A stretch of 64,000 bases of DNA from Phallusia mammillata (lineage: Eukaryota; Chordata; Ascidiacea; Phlebobranchia; Ascidiidae). The stretch's first letter is position 1. Every line of letters begins with the position of its first letter. A program made the position numbers and the translations under genes. Below the pieces are notes generated by a model. The model worked only from the letters and a program-made list of their open reading frames with translations, had not been told where the DNA came from and searched no databases. Location of the stretch: NCBI GenBank assembly GCA_003260075.1, contig QLIY01000521.1, forward strand, positions 1 to 64,000, given 5' to 3'. Below, in pieces: positions 1-14,284 of the stretch.

Positions 1-50
1 GCTCGGTACCGAGTACTCGGGTTCTGGCTCGGCTCAGCCCATCCCTAAAT
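1..50. repeat. End of a GGTACC/ACTCGG-rich repeat
   Basis: The first bases are rich in the motifs GGTACCGAGTACTCGG and CTCGG and end with CCCATCCC. The same motifs fill the MITE at 13908-14348, whose right end reads ATCCCATCACTA. I read this as the end of a related element cut by the window edge. It is too short to be sure. Confidence 0.35.
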
Positions 51-191
51 GTATTGTCGGTGAGGAGAAAAACGACAAAAAATGCACCAAATCCTTTTTT
101 AGTTGGTTTGTATACTTGACAGTGCATAAGCCTCATGATAAAGAAGAAAAAAATAAATGCATGCAATTTTAATATTAAGTTTATAGCACAC

Positions 192-1825
192 CATGTTGCC
201 GAAGTGCTTGCACATGTTTGAAACACATTTCATTGCTGCGTTGATCACAATTTCTTTTTGCTGTTCATCTCCAATATAAGGAAAAATCAAAGTAACAAAA
301 TATCTGAAAAAATGCACTTTTAGTTGCAATTGACCTCAAAATGGACCTGACACCAACCAAAAAATCACCTAGCAGTTTTAATTGATTTTATGGCAGTTGC
401 TTGATCAATTAGTTACTTACATCCTAATTGCAAGATAAAGTAACCAAGTTTTGTGTTTCAAAAAAGGAATAATTAAAAAAATGTTATAAAAGCATGTAAC
501 TATTACATTTTGAGTAAGATGCAGGCATTGCATTTTAGACAAACTGGAGTGCCTTAATCTGGCTAAAGTAGCCTGTGTGGTCAATGTCTTGTCACCGGCT
601 GCACTGTTTGTAGCTAACTTATCAAATGCCAGTCATAACAGAGGATAAAGCAATTATTTTACTTGTATGCCATCAGTCTTTGTTTTTGTTCCACTACATT
701 CCGGGATTTTTCAACAACTTTATACAAATGCATCATAAGATTTTGAAGTCGGGTTTGAGAAGAAGTTTCCAGAATTTTTACCAACAATTTTAAATCCAAG
801 TCCTTTGTGTGTTTCTTTGTATCTTTTAGGCTTAGATTGGACAACTTTGCTAAAATTTCTGTGAAAAAAAATGTACAGGAATTATTCAAATAGAATAATT
901 GCATGTAATTAACAAATGTCACAAATAAATAATTGAGAAAATTAACTTGATTTTGTCATTTTTTTGATTATTTTAAGCTATGCTTAGGAATGAACTAAAA
1001 TTGAGGTCCTTAAATAAAACTAAAAAATTAAAAAAATGAATACCACCATAATTTACATCCTAGCTGAAATAACGACTGTTTTTAAATGTATCCTATACTT
1101 GTTGGTTAGTAACTGAGGGCAAAAAGATCATCAACCTTTCACCAACCTTCAAATGCTGTCAAATCAAAATACATCACAGTTGCAGGTGGTTGATCACATG
1201 ACACAACCATGTGATCACCATCATCCGTATCACGCGATGTCGTATGAAGCATTGTTAGCAAGTGTGAAATAACTTGAGCCATGAAGTATTGCATGAGAGA
1301 TGAAATGTGATCGTAATCACAGCATTGCATGAGATAGTAAAGAATGTTCATGGGATTTGTTGGCATGGTAACCGAACAGTGGGAAAATCCTGGAAAGACA
1401 AAAAGTTTTATGAAACCCAGTGAAGATAAAAGCAAATGTCAAAGAGATAATATTTCCAATAAAAAAAGTTTACAATTTTGAAACAGAGATAGTGATGTAT
1501 ATAATATACATTTGAATCGTACCTATGTCACTAAAACAAGAAGACTTCTAAATAAGTGAAGTATTCAATTTGATTTCTAAAAAATGGAAAATCCAATTTA
1601 AATTATACCATTCTAAGAAATAGTGTTTGGGTTGAGTTAAGTTAATTTTGCTTGGTGAAACGAAAAATACAGACACAGTTGCACTAAACCAATCACCAAA
1701 GCTGAAATAGTTGCATCGGCAAAACATTACGAACCACAAAAAAGTTAATTTGGAACATGAGGGCTAAGCACACTACAGTTACACCATCTTTATAAGCTGA
1801 AGCAGTAAATTAAACAACTGTCTTT

Positions 1826-1879
<54 letters not shown>

Positions 1880-4800
1880 AAAAAAACTCAAAAATGTGTT
1901 TACAGTTCAGTTTACATATCTCTTACCATTTCGTTACATATCTCTTACCATTTTTGCAAAGCAATGGCAAAGTCACAGCAATAGCATGTGGTATACATTC
2001 ATCCTTCATTTGCATGAGACAAGGAACATTCTGCAGTATCTCTAACACCTCATCTAAGTTTTCACTGGATTTCAGCAAAACCACGGAATAGATTTTGTCA
2101 AAATGAGTCTGACAAAATTCCTCCATTGTCGCACACCCCCATAGTGTGTATGGAAAGTAAGGAAACATCTGACCTGCGCTAAACTCCCATTTGCTGAGTA
2201 TGTAGGTCAAATGATCCGAAATAAAGTCTGAAATATGATTTACAATTTGATGTGAACAAAAATACAGTGTGTCTCAATAATGATGCATGACACCTAGTTT
2301 ACAAGTTCAAGCTATTTATACATTTTCTAAACTATACGAAAGTATGTTTGTGGGACTTAATGTAGCACAGCTTGGAAGCCACTGAATTAAATTAAATGTT
2401 TGTTTTGTTATGTGGATGCAACAAGGTCTAAACAAGTGGTTCCCAACTGGAGAGAAATTCTTTCAAAAAGAAGGATTTTTTTAACTTCATTTACTTCAAT
2501 TTTTACATGTGGTTTGTAAATAGACTGTTCAGTTTTGAAAATATAACCTTTGAAGGTGATGGAATACCCAATTTCAAATAATCTTTGTATGGCCCCCCCC
2601 CCAAGTGGTTCCCAACTGGAGAGAAATTCTTTCAAAAAGAAGGATTTTTTAAACTTCATTTACTTTTTTTTTACATGTGGTTTGTAAATAGACTGTTCAG
2701 TTTTGAAAATATAACCTGTGAAGGTGATGAAATACCCAATTTAAAATGATCTGTGTATGAATTAGCATCTACTATGTGGTATATAAGGAGGGAATAAAAA
2801 CGTTTTTATGGTTAAGGAAGGAATTCGTCGATAAAGGTTGGGAACCACTGGTTTAAACTATTCAAAGTTATTGTTTAAGAAAAGCACATAACTTCACATG
2901 TGTAGTTGTTTTTATGTTAAAATGTATGTACAATATTTTTTTTAATCCAGCATCGTTAATTCCTAAAATGTTTTGTAACAGTTTTTTTTCCGCAAATTAT
3001 TGCAAGACAAAACAAAAAGTGTTCCATCATATGTAGGTTGTAACACTAAACTTTGATTACGTAATACAATATGTTCTTACTTTCATCTTTGCCAAACTTC
3101 TTGGTATTTGCAACAATTGTTGTAAAAATCTTTTGAAAACCATGTAAGGCGGCAGAGTGCCTAGCAGAAACATTTTTCTGAAGATTAGCAAAACTCAGAC
3201 TTATTTCTTCACCAATATTTTTTTCCAAGGGATGTCCCGGAAATTTTAATAATCCACAAAAGCATGAGAGAAGCGAAAATATTGGATCAATGAATTTTAA
3301 ACAGAACTTGTCATCATTGTTTAAGTTTCTTGATTCAAACCCAACTTCAGCAATAAGGGTATCTCTGGCTGCAATACAATAAAAGTTGTTTTCTTAATAC
3401 AGTAGATTTATAGATTTATTAAAAACTGTAAAAAAATAAAGTGTTAGGTTTCAGGTTAAGTGTAAGTTAATTATCCCTAAGACGACCAAGCGTTTAGCAC
3501 AAACACTTGGGTAACACCCCCCCCCCGCAATAAGGGTATCTCTGGCTGCAATACAATAAAAGTTGTTTTCTTAACACAGTAGATTGATAGATTTATTAAA
3601 AACTGTAAAAAACGTATAAAAAAATTGTTTTGTTTTAGGTTAAGTGTGAGTTAATTATCCCTAAGACGACCAAGTGTTTAGCACAACCACTTAGATAACG
3701 GGTTCTAACCCCTTCTACACCACTCTTGTTTCTTTAAACAGGAACTTTCCAACCCATAAGAACTGCATTCATTGAACTAAATGAAAGTCACCATTCACCA
3801 GTTATCCCAAGGGTATGCAAAAGATGTTGGCATCCCATACATGATAAAAATGAAAAAAAAAACGTATGTGGACCCAAATAATCAATCAGGCTTGTAGTTG
3901 ATAGAGATGGCAATTAATGAAAAAAATGATTAACAGAGTATTACATACTTATTCATTCTTGCACTCACATTTAAACCACATCCAAAAGACTGTCCCCCCC
4001 CCCCCCAATCAGGCTTGTAGTTGATAGGGATGACAATTAATGAAAAAAATGATTGACAGAGTATTACATACTTATTCATTCTTACACTCACATTTAAACC
4101 ACATCCAAAAGACTGTCTTGGGCCAACATTTTCATATTCCAAAAATATTTGTGCTAAGCAAATATAACCCTAACCATAAGCAGATTTTGGGGAGGGGTGT
4201 TAGGTGTTTAGATATGACATTCAGGGAACTAATAAATCTCAGAGATTTTTACCAACCCCATATCTCTGATAAGTCACAGAGAACTGTCATATTTTTTAAG
4301 AATGGGACAATTCCCACATTGAATAACTACAGTAAATGTTAGGGGTGGGAATTCCACACTTAAGTATTAGACGCACCCATTTTTACCATTCAACAATGCC
4401 TCTAATAATAGTGAAAGAGTGTATTAAAGCAATTTAACATACTCACCTCGCTTCAAAAAAGTGAAAAGATGTTGAGAAAATTCTGTAAATTCAGAGACAT
4501 CTCTGGCTTGATTACATTGTTGCTTTGCAATGTGCAAAATGACACAATTTGAATACTGACAAATAGCAGCATTAGTTGAGAGCAAAAAGTGGGAAAGTAT
4601 CTTTACAACTAAATAAATATAAAAATACTGGCATTGTGCAACATAAGTCAGTGAATTTTAACAAATGTATAAGATAGTCGTTTAAAAACCATTTGAAAGT
4701 AGTTTCTAAACTGTAATGTATCTTAGGAGTAAAAACGTGGTTTATAAGACACATAATAAAAACGTTGCAATGTTAAAAACCTCTCGAAAAGAAACAGACA

Positions 4801-7800
4801 TCACTTGAATAATACAAATATTTGCACACAATTAAATTACAAAAGTTCGCACAATTAAACATGTGATACATAGAATGCATTGCAGTTTGAAGGGGGGGGA
4901 AATGTCCTAGCACAAGCCTTAAGTACTGATTTCTATACTTTAAGTAAAAGAACTTTAAATACATATAAAAATAAAACTTTTCAATACTTGATTTCAAACT
5001 CTTTATTTCATTGTCATTTGATCTAAGGCCAACTTCCATGGGTAAGTATGTGGAAAGAGCAGCCAAGCATCTCATGTAAGCAACCTTAACCATTGGTCCA
5101 CATTTGTCCTCTGATGTGAGATCGCTGATGATCTGAAGAACTGAAATAATATCCTTTTTGCTGCAAAATAGAAAATAGTACCATGATGATATGTTGTACA
5201 GAAAATTATGCTTAATTGTCAATTGCATGCATATAGTGACAACACCAATTATGCACTTCAGCAATTTTCCCTTAAAAAAAACTGTTTTGCAATTGTGTCT
5301 CTATGTTTTCTTTTCTTACCAAGTGAAATAAACTCAACTCTTCTCAGCAAAAAAAAACAATGTTGCATTATTTGCTATTGAGTTTAAAGCCACAATATTT
5401 TTTACCTTTGCTCCTGTGAATGTGTATCTTGATTGCAAAGATATGGAATTAATTCAGCTACTGCATTTAGACAATTTGCAGAAAGGTTTTCATCCTGGTA
5501 GTGGAACTGGAATATGGTTTGAATACCAGCAACAAAACCTTTCATGTTATCCAAGTGCAAATGGCTTCGACTTCCAGAAATTTCCTAAAAAATAATTATA
5601 TTCAAATAAAATAAAAACAAGTCCAAAAACAGCAGGTATTTGCAAAGGAAGGTCCACGTTTTCAAGGCCTTATGATTTTTATTAATGCATTGTTGAGTAA
5701 AAAAACGGCAAAGTTTGCATTTAAAGTTAGGTGAAGTATTTACCTTTACAACAGTTATAAAAGCCTGAACATTTGGCACAAGAGACAAGTCATAGTCATC
5801 AGAGTTTAAAACATTTAAAACAGGTTGTGTAACTTTGGAGTCGATCAATCTTTCCACAACACAAAGAAACTTGAAACAACTTGAGAATTGATTCTTTGCA
5901 TCTTCAGAAGACCCTGTAAAAAAATGTTTTTCAGATAATTAGCTGTGAAAGGCTTTTGAGTCTTGCATCCCGAAAATTAGACAAACTAGCATCTCGGATT
6001 TATTTTTTCCTTTTGATATTGCAAGTCAGGTGTCGTTAAACCAAAAAATATATATAGTCTCAGTATTGTTTAAATCAAGACTTTGTCCTGATACAAATTA
6101 AGAAAACAGGACAATACACTTAAAGTACAATACAATGCGACTTTGAAAGAAGTTTTTGATTCAACACGAATAATTGCAAAAAAACTTGTGTTTTGGATTG
6201 GTTGTAGTTGTTACTCAAAAAACATGGGTCTTTCTCTTAGTGTTGTCCTGCCTAACATGTCTTGCAGATGAATCTTTTACAGTTTAAATACGACCCTGGT
6301 GGCTACACAAGGGACTTCAAATAATTTTAAAAAAAACTCCATATGGGAGTGTTTGTGACATCACAATACACCAAGCATGCTCGACCAGTGCTCGGCCACA
6401 CAAAACAATTGCAGTTTTGGCCCATCCCAAATATATGTGGTAATTATGATGTTTCAAACTTACCGCTATTGCCATTTTCAGCAGAAGCCAAAGGTTTACC
6501 ACCTGAGTTAGTTTCCAGGTTCAACCTTTTCGCTTTTGGCGAATCATTTGACTGATTACTGTAGCGCTTTCTTCTATAAGCAAGCCTACCAGAATCAGAA
6601 GCCAAACTGGTTGAGGCATTATCAGCAAAGGATAAGTCACCAGATGACAAGTCTTCAAGAGTTTCAGACACTATTGCTGGCCTTTCAATGGAATATTGTG
6701 AGATATTTTCTATTTGGTGTGCAGCAAATGAGCAAATAATATTTCCACAGCTTTGAAGGGTCAGTTTTAATCCCTCGACAAGCCTGGATTTGTGTTGGAC
6801 ATCTGGACAATCAAGAAGAGACTGGAGAACTTGATTCAACTGTCCAACAAAATATAGGCTGTTTTTTGTCAGCTTAGGGCTTTGGCCATTCAAAGTGTTC
6901 CCTATCTCATCAGTGATGCATGTTAACAACAGGTCAATGGAGTAGATAAGTTCGTTGGTTCCTAAAAAACACTTTGAGAGTTTTTTTACAAACACACAAA
7001 AAAGTATTAACAACAAAATGTCAATGGAATCTGCCTTTTCATTTGAAGAGTGTCCATGAAAAATGTTTTGTTTGATAATCAAGGTGTTGTATTTGGACTC
7101 AATCAGATAGATCTTTACAATGCTTTTTTTATGTTAAGCAGATTTTTAAGAAGCATTAATCCTAAATGATGCGCCAAGTATCATAACATAGCATTGGTTG
7201 AAAAATCACATTTTAAATGTAACTACAAATCTTACCAAAATAATTGCAACAAATTAAAGCACTACGGGTACCTACCATCAAATCTCCATCTTACAGCAAC
7301 AGCAAGCAATAGGTGTGCAACATAAATAGCCTGTTGCAAGTTAATGTCAAACAGTGCTTTGATGGTTTTTAAGTTTTCTACAGTTTGAGATGACAATGAC
7401 TGCAGCTGTTCGATCACATGATTGCAAAACGAATTGATTGGAACAATTTCCAATTCTGTTGAATTACTTGATTTCGCCCTACAGAAAAACTGAAGTTAAA
7501 CATTTAGTATGAGATTTGTTATAACTATATATATAGGGCAGATTTGCAATAAATTAAACAGTCAATAACTGAAAATATTTTACCGATAAAACAATGATGT
7601 NATATTTTACTGATAAAACAATGATGTACAAAAAGTTATATATAATACCAGTTCATCACTTATTTTGTTTTTATTGAAGTATGAAGCCAAAACTGTTGTT
7701 CATGATGTAGAAGGGAATTTTGTTTTTGCATTCGTAAAATTGTAACAAAAATGTAACAATTTTTCACTGGGTAATTAAAAATCATCCCAAAGCAAATGCT

Positions 7801-10800
7801 TATTTTCTTGCAGTTTTAATCTTAAAACTATTTTGTAGTGACAACACTGCTTATATAAACTAACTTTCTGGTAAATAAGTTGAACATAAAAAAACACATT
7901 TTACAACACTAAAATAAACAAAGCAAAATACCGTATTTTGTGACGGCTTCTAGATTTGGAGTGACATTTAATTCTGTCTGAATTAAACCATAAATTCATG
8001 TCTAGTTCTTCCGTTTGCGCATTTGTCATTTTCTCTATCCCAGAGATAGCCAAGTATACAGAAGGCTGCTTGCAACATATTGAAACCAAAATATCAGCCA
8101 GAGTAGAACACTCAGGAGCAAGAGCAAGTGAAATTATGCCATTATTCAGAAACAGCTTTAACACTTTTACAGAAATATATTCCTCAAAACTAGGTCTCCT
8201 ATCACCAGAGGAGAGAAAACTTGAATTTGCAGCACTTTGAGTCTGCTGTGTGAGGAAACTGCTTCTGTTTGGTTTTTGGTTTGAGTTTGATGAAATTTCG
8301 AGGTCGGTTTGGCCCACAAAGTGTTCAACCAGTGAAAATCTAGTTGGCCAAGTCTTTTTTGCATTTGTGGAAATGTGGTTTTCCTCGTTTGCTGCAAGAC
8401 AGTTGTAATCTGACCATGGCTTTTCACTAATAGTGTGTGATGATAAATAGGACTGCAGAAAAATTAGGAATGATCTGCAAAAATATTAAAATTAAAAAAA
8501 ATACAACAAAATCCAGTTTTATGAGCATAGCTGCAGCTACCACAAATTGTTTATAATGTCTCAACAGCTATTTCCTTATTGGTAAATATTTTAGTACAAT
8601 TTCGCTACAATTTGTTTCACCAGGTGAAATAAACTCAACTCAACGCAGCTTTGCACACACAATGAAAAATGCATTGGGTATGTTATTGTCAAAAATCACT
8701 TGTTCCCAGGTAGAAGTTACACATTTTATTTTTATTTACTGCTTTTTAAACAAAATATTATGTTTTTCTGCACACAGTGCAGTGCACACAGTTTCGGCAT
8801 ATAAGGTATCATCAGTATAATGATTTGTCTTTGAGAAAAAGCTTTCTACAGACAATTTTCTAACAAACAATTGGTTTTAAATTAGTCCTTGTTACTCATG
8901 ACCAAAACATTTGCTGTTGCCTGTATACTTTAGCAGGTCTGTTATTGCCAGATTGCCAGATTTACAGAATCAAACTAAAGCCACAGGGTACAATCACCAT
9001 GACTTGTAAAGTATACTTAACCTAACCATTATTCAAACAAATTAAAATCCATTCAAATCCCTTTATTTGTTAAAAAAAGATCATTATACTTACTGTGTTA
9101 ATGCTATTGAGTTCATTGCAACCTGCCAAAGCTTCGGAAACAAACTAAAAGTTGAAGTTGCTAGTTTGTTATTTCCCGAGAAACTGTTGGTAAGTAACAC
9201 AGACAGAAATTGGCAACTAGAATCAAATACAGGAAATATTTTTGACGACAGTGCAGACAATCCATGTCGTACAGACGCATCCACAACTTTTCCCCAGATT
9301 TCTGGTGGTTTAGAATCTAAACCCAAGGAAGCACATGTTTGAGTTCAGCATAATAAAGTTGGCCAAACATTTAGGCGGAGAGTCCTGTGTTGACTAGGTT
9401 TTTAACTAGTGATGTACAAACATTTCAGCTGGTCAAAATATTTCATCTACATATGCTGTGTTTCCAGGACTTCAATTTTTAACCGAATGTTTTATAAAAT
9501 TTGGCAGAATCAAACTTTTTAAGGTGTGAAATTTTTGTTTACATTTTAAACAACCATCATCAATAAACTAATTACTTTATCTAGAAAACACAAGCCACAT
9601 TGTCTGCAAATTATTAGATGTTTTGTTCAGCTTACAGTTTGTAAAAGTTGTTTTGGAGTGTCATAAATAAGTTCACATGTATTAACATCACAAATTCAGT
9701 TAAAAATATCGACAAGAATGGGTAATGTACCTCAAAATGCGAGTATTGTGCATAAATGGCTTACTCTTTCAAGAACCTAACTCAACTTTTTAGAACAACA
9801 ACCAATAATTTTAAACTAAAAACTATTTAACATGTAGTTCGACAATAGACAAAGTAGTTGTGACCACTAACAACATAATAAAACAAACAAACAAGCTGAG
9901 AATATCACATGTATGATTACCCCCCCCCCCACATGTAGTTCGACAATAGACAAAGTAGTTGTGACCACTAACAACATATTAAAACAAACAAACAACAAGC
10001 TGAGAATATCACATGTATAATCACAACATTCAAGTTTTGTCCATTTTCTTTGCATCCTTATTAGTAAAACTGAATTTAACTTGAGAGAAAGAGATAAATA
10101 CCTTTATAATTTGTTTCTTCATTCATAGATTCCACCAGGGAAGCATAACATTTAAACACTTTGCACAAAACATCATTTGATTTGGTGCTACTTAAAACCA
10201 TAAACAAGGTGTTGGCAAATTCATAAATTTCTTCATCTGGTAAAGGCTTTTGCAGCTTTGCTAGAAGTTTTGAAATAATCTGCAAAAGGTAAAAATTAGT
10301 ATATTTTTGATCTCATAGGCGTAAAAGCTAAGAATCAACTTCTGTAGCGCTAGTAAAAGTGCATGTTTTTGTAACCACCCAACAACTGCCTGCTCACTGT
10401 TTTACGGTGAAAAAAAAAACAATTAAAGAAATACCTGCAGTTCTTTTAACAGTGTCCTATTTATGTTCATATTCTTACTTTGGCATAGTTTTAACACAAG
10501 GTTTTTGCTGCCGTGGCACCAGTGTAGTGTTTCTGTACTGTTACATACCATTTTTATGTCCTGTTCAAGATTCATACAATACAAAAGAAATGGTGGACAA
10601 AAATGTCACTTTTTCTGGGACATGTGTGGACAACAATTCAAAAAAATACATCAAAGTGCAATCTTGTTAAAATGTCTAGTATTTCAGCCACTGTTTTTAT
10701 TCTATTGACAAAATATGACAATTTTGCATAATAAGTTCTTTCATTATCCTCACCTCAAGCCAGTATACAGTGGACATCACATCATCGGTGCTGCTGGAAA

Positions 10801-13800
10801 TATATGACAATACTTGAGATGGGTTGGACATAGTCATGTGAACAATGTTGCTTACAAACTGGGTTGGCATCACATTCTATGTTAGTAGAAGACGAAGCAT
10901 AAAAACAGTATTATAAAAATGTATCTGTTTTTTCACATTAAAGCTTTGTTGCTGTTCAGAGTAGTTTTAACTAGTGATGCACCGAACCTGCCATAAACGG
11001 TTTGGGTCGAAACGATTACCTAAATCCCCCTTTTTAGCCCCCCCCCCTAGTTTTAACTAGTGATGCACCGAACCTGCCATAAACGGTTTGGGTCGCAACC
11101 GAATACCTAAATCCCCCTTTTTAATTGATGTTTTCAACTAAACCTTAAAATTACTTTCACAATGCATAAGCTTTACTAAAATGCTAGTATCTTGCCGAAA
11201 ATGTGGTTCACTTTTTGAATGCATGAAATCTATGCCAGAACTTTCAACGTTGCTAATTTAAAGCATCATTCATTAACTAATTTGCGGTATCAACAAAACA
11301 CAAGCCACATTGTTGACAAAATGTTAGGTGTTTGGTTTAATTATGTAATGTGAATGGTGTAAGCCTACATCAGCAGTGGCCTTATTCAGCTAAACTATTT
11401 GGCCTTATCCATTGTCACCAAATAATAGGTGGCAGCCCTAAACCTTTTTGAGACAAATTAGGCACACCACTAGTTTGACCCAACCGAGACAGTTTCTAAA
11501 CTTCACATAATCTTACTAAAACAAAAACATCTACCACATCTTATTTACTATACCTGTTCTTCATCCATCACATATGTGGAAAACTGTTCAAATAAAATAC
11601 ACAAGCACTTTGAAGCCAGTTCACAAATGTCTTCATCCACTTGAATGCTCTTTGACTGAAATTTAAAAATTGTTTGTTATTGAAATAATAGAGGCTTGAT
11701 TACACTAAGAACTAATTAATTTCAGAACATTATGCAATATTAAGTTAGCTGCAGACAGTTTACACTGTTTCGACCTATAAGGTCTAATCAGTGCAGCTGG
11801 TGACAAGACATTATGAAAAAAAATCTTCAAATAATGATCTTTTTCTACACCAGGCTTAAGTAATGGCTTCTATTATAAGTTGCTTTTCACTATGATACAA
11901 TTTAAGATAAATATACATATTATTTAACCCAATATTTATTGTTAACCAAAAAGATGCATCACATGAACAGTGTAAAGACATAACCTGAACCAAAGTTGCA
12001 CACTTTATGAGTGACATTTTTGACCCAATAAAACATATCTAATTGGAGTTTAGACCTTTGAACCCAGTTGTGCCTTTCTATAACAACACATTAAAACAAT
12101 GTAATTTTGACACTGCTACCTAAAAATGCCTGCTAGGTAAAGATGCATACAAATACAAAACAGGATACCTTGGAAGTGAACTTGTTTGCAGCAGATGAGC
12201 TGTGTACATGTTTTTCCACAGACACCATAATGGATCTAAGAATATCAAACCAGACATCCTTTTGTATGTAGTTTGCGTAGAAACAATTTTCCATATCTTC
12301 TGTTCCATCAAGCAGTGTCAACTAAATCAATATCAAAAATTATGAAAATTCCTCTCTTGGCTAAAAACAGTTTAGAAACTGTCCCACGGTTTGCAAATCA
12401 ATTGTTGGAGTAAAAAATAACATTTCTAAAAACGCAAAAAGTGCAGGAACTGGGGGATAATTTCAAAATGTTGTCAGTGACAAACAAACATAAAAATCTA
12501 TTTCAACATGTATATTTACTTGTTTATTAATAGGAGTGTTACAGACTTTTATTTTTATTTTAAAAAAAAAACGAATTACAACAGTGTGCATGCTAAAAAA
12601 AAAATTTCGTTTTAAACAAAACTATTTGGTCGAAATTGACCCAGTCATAATTCTAGTGTTCACGACCAAACATCATACAAACCAGGAACAAACAGATATC
12701 CACAGCTAAATGAAATCCTGTTTTGCCAACTTTCTTGCTTGATATCAGAGCAACAAGTGTTGGAAGTATTTCCTGACCAAGAAGCACCACTCTTGCATCA
12801 CCAGCCTGCGCTTGCCATCTTATAAACTTGTTCAGTGTAGCTAGCGAGTGGTCAATAAATGTCGGCTGGACAGACTTTCTACAAATGAATAATTTTTTTT
12901 ACACACTTACACAAATGGTATAAATGGTTATGATAGCAGAAGCACACTGTGTCACCTTTACTATTAACATCTAGGTTTTGGTGACTTATGTGTTACAAGT
13001 ATTGTACCGATATGTACAGGGTTACAGGACAATGTATGTGCAGTATTTGATACCTAAACAGAACGAAATAATGTTATTCAGTCTGTGCAAATTATTTATT
13101 TCGTTATTTCATTCTGGAGCCTATATTGTCATATAGTTCCAGTCTGACTGAAATACATTTATTTTGTGCCAGTATTTCAGCCGAAAATTGTTTATTTTGT
13201 TCCAGTATAATGTTTCATCCCATTCCGGCAAAAAACACTGGTTATGTTTATGGGTGTAATACACATATTATAAGTCAAAACGCTATGCTTTTCACAATAT
13301 TGTTTAAATTTTAACAAACAAGATTTCAGTTTTAGTCCATATACCTTACAATCTGAACCAGTTTGGTAAAAAAATCCATCAAGTCATGAAATTTAGTGGG
13401 ATCGAACTGTGTAACAACACTGTCGATTAAAGATTTCATCACTGAAGCAACTTGAACTGAACCAAGATGAGATGGTTGGTCAACAAAAAATTTGGTGCAG
13501 TAGGCAATGAACTCTGTGAAATAAAAATATAACACTGCAGTTCAAAAAGTACAAAAATTGGTGACATACCACAGCTAGTTCGCCTAAGTTATTCGTTGGA
13601 AACAGCATTTTTTTAAATATTCGGTTGAATGATTTGCTGCAACTTGGCAGAAAGCATTTTATGCAATCAAGTTCAAAGTGCAAAATATGTCTTTTCTTAT
13701 TTTATTTTTTTTGCATGCCACAGAATCTTTGAAACTGAACAGTAACTAACACAGCATAAACTTATATAATTTTCAACCCATTTTTGGTGAAGGCCACTCC

Positions 13801-14201
13801 AAGAAAAACACCAGGCTTTTTGGAGCATTTACTAGAAAAGATGGACAAGGCAATCTAAAACCCACAAAACTAAGATGATAAAATGAAACAATATGTTCTA
13901 GAAACTAGTGATGGAACAGGTACCCGGTACTCGGTATCGACGGTATCGAACGATTTCAGTGGTATCGATACTCGTACTCGGTATCGAAATATTTTGTCTC
14001 AGTTTTCGATACCAACCTGTGAATACCAAAGGTCGGTTTACACCATAAGAATACACTGTATGCCAATATTTGCTTCGGACAGTCCAAAATCGGTAAAAAG
14101 TTTGGCCAGGTTAGGTATATTGTTTTCAAAATGTGTGTTCACGTCTGTACCCTGGCCATGGCAAACAAATTAGACAGTAATATACAAGTACAACACTGTG
14201 C

Positions 14202-14284
<83 letters not shown>

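Noticed and set aside
4892-4899. G8 run in an ATM intron as another joint
   Set aside because: It has the wrong polarity for its side, is shorter than the others and shows no repeated flanks, so it is probably genuine sequence.
13883-14173. Plus-strand 96-codon frame
   Set aside because: It is a chance frame through the GGTACTCGG-rich MITE within an ATM intron.
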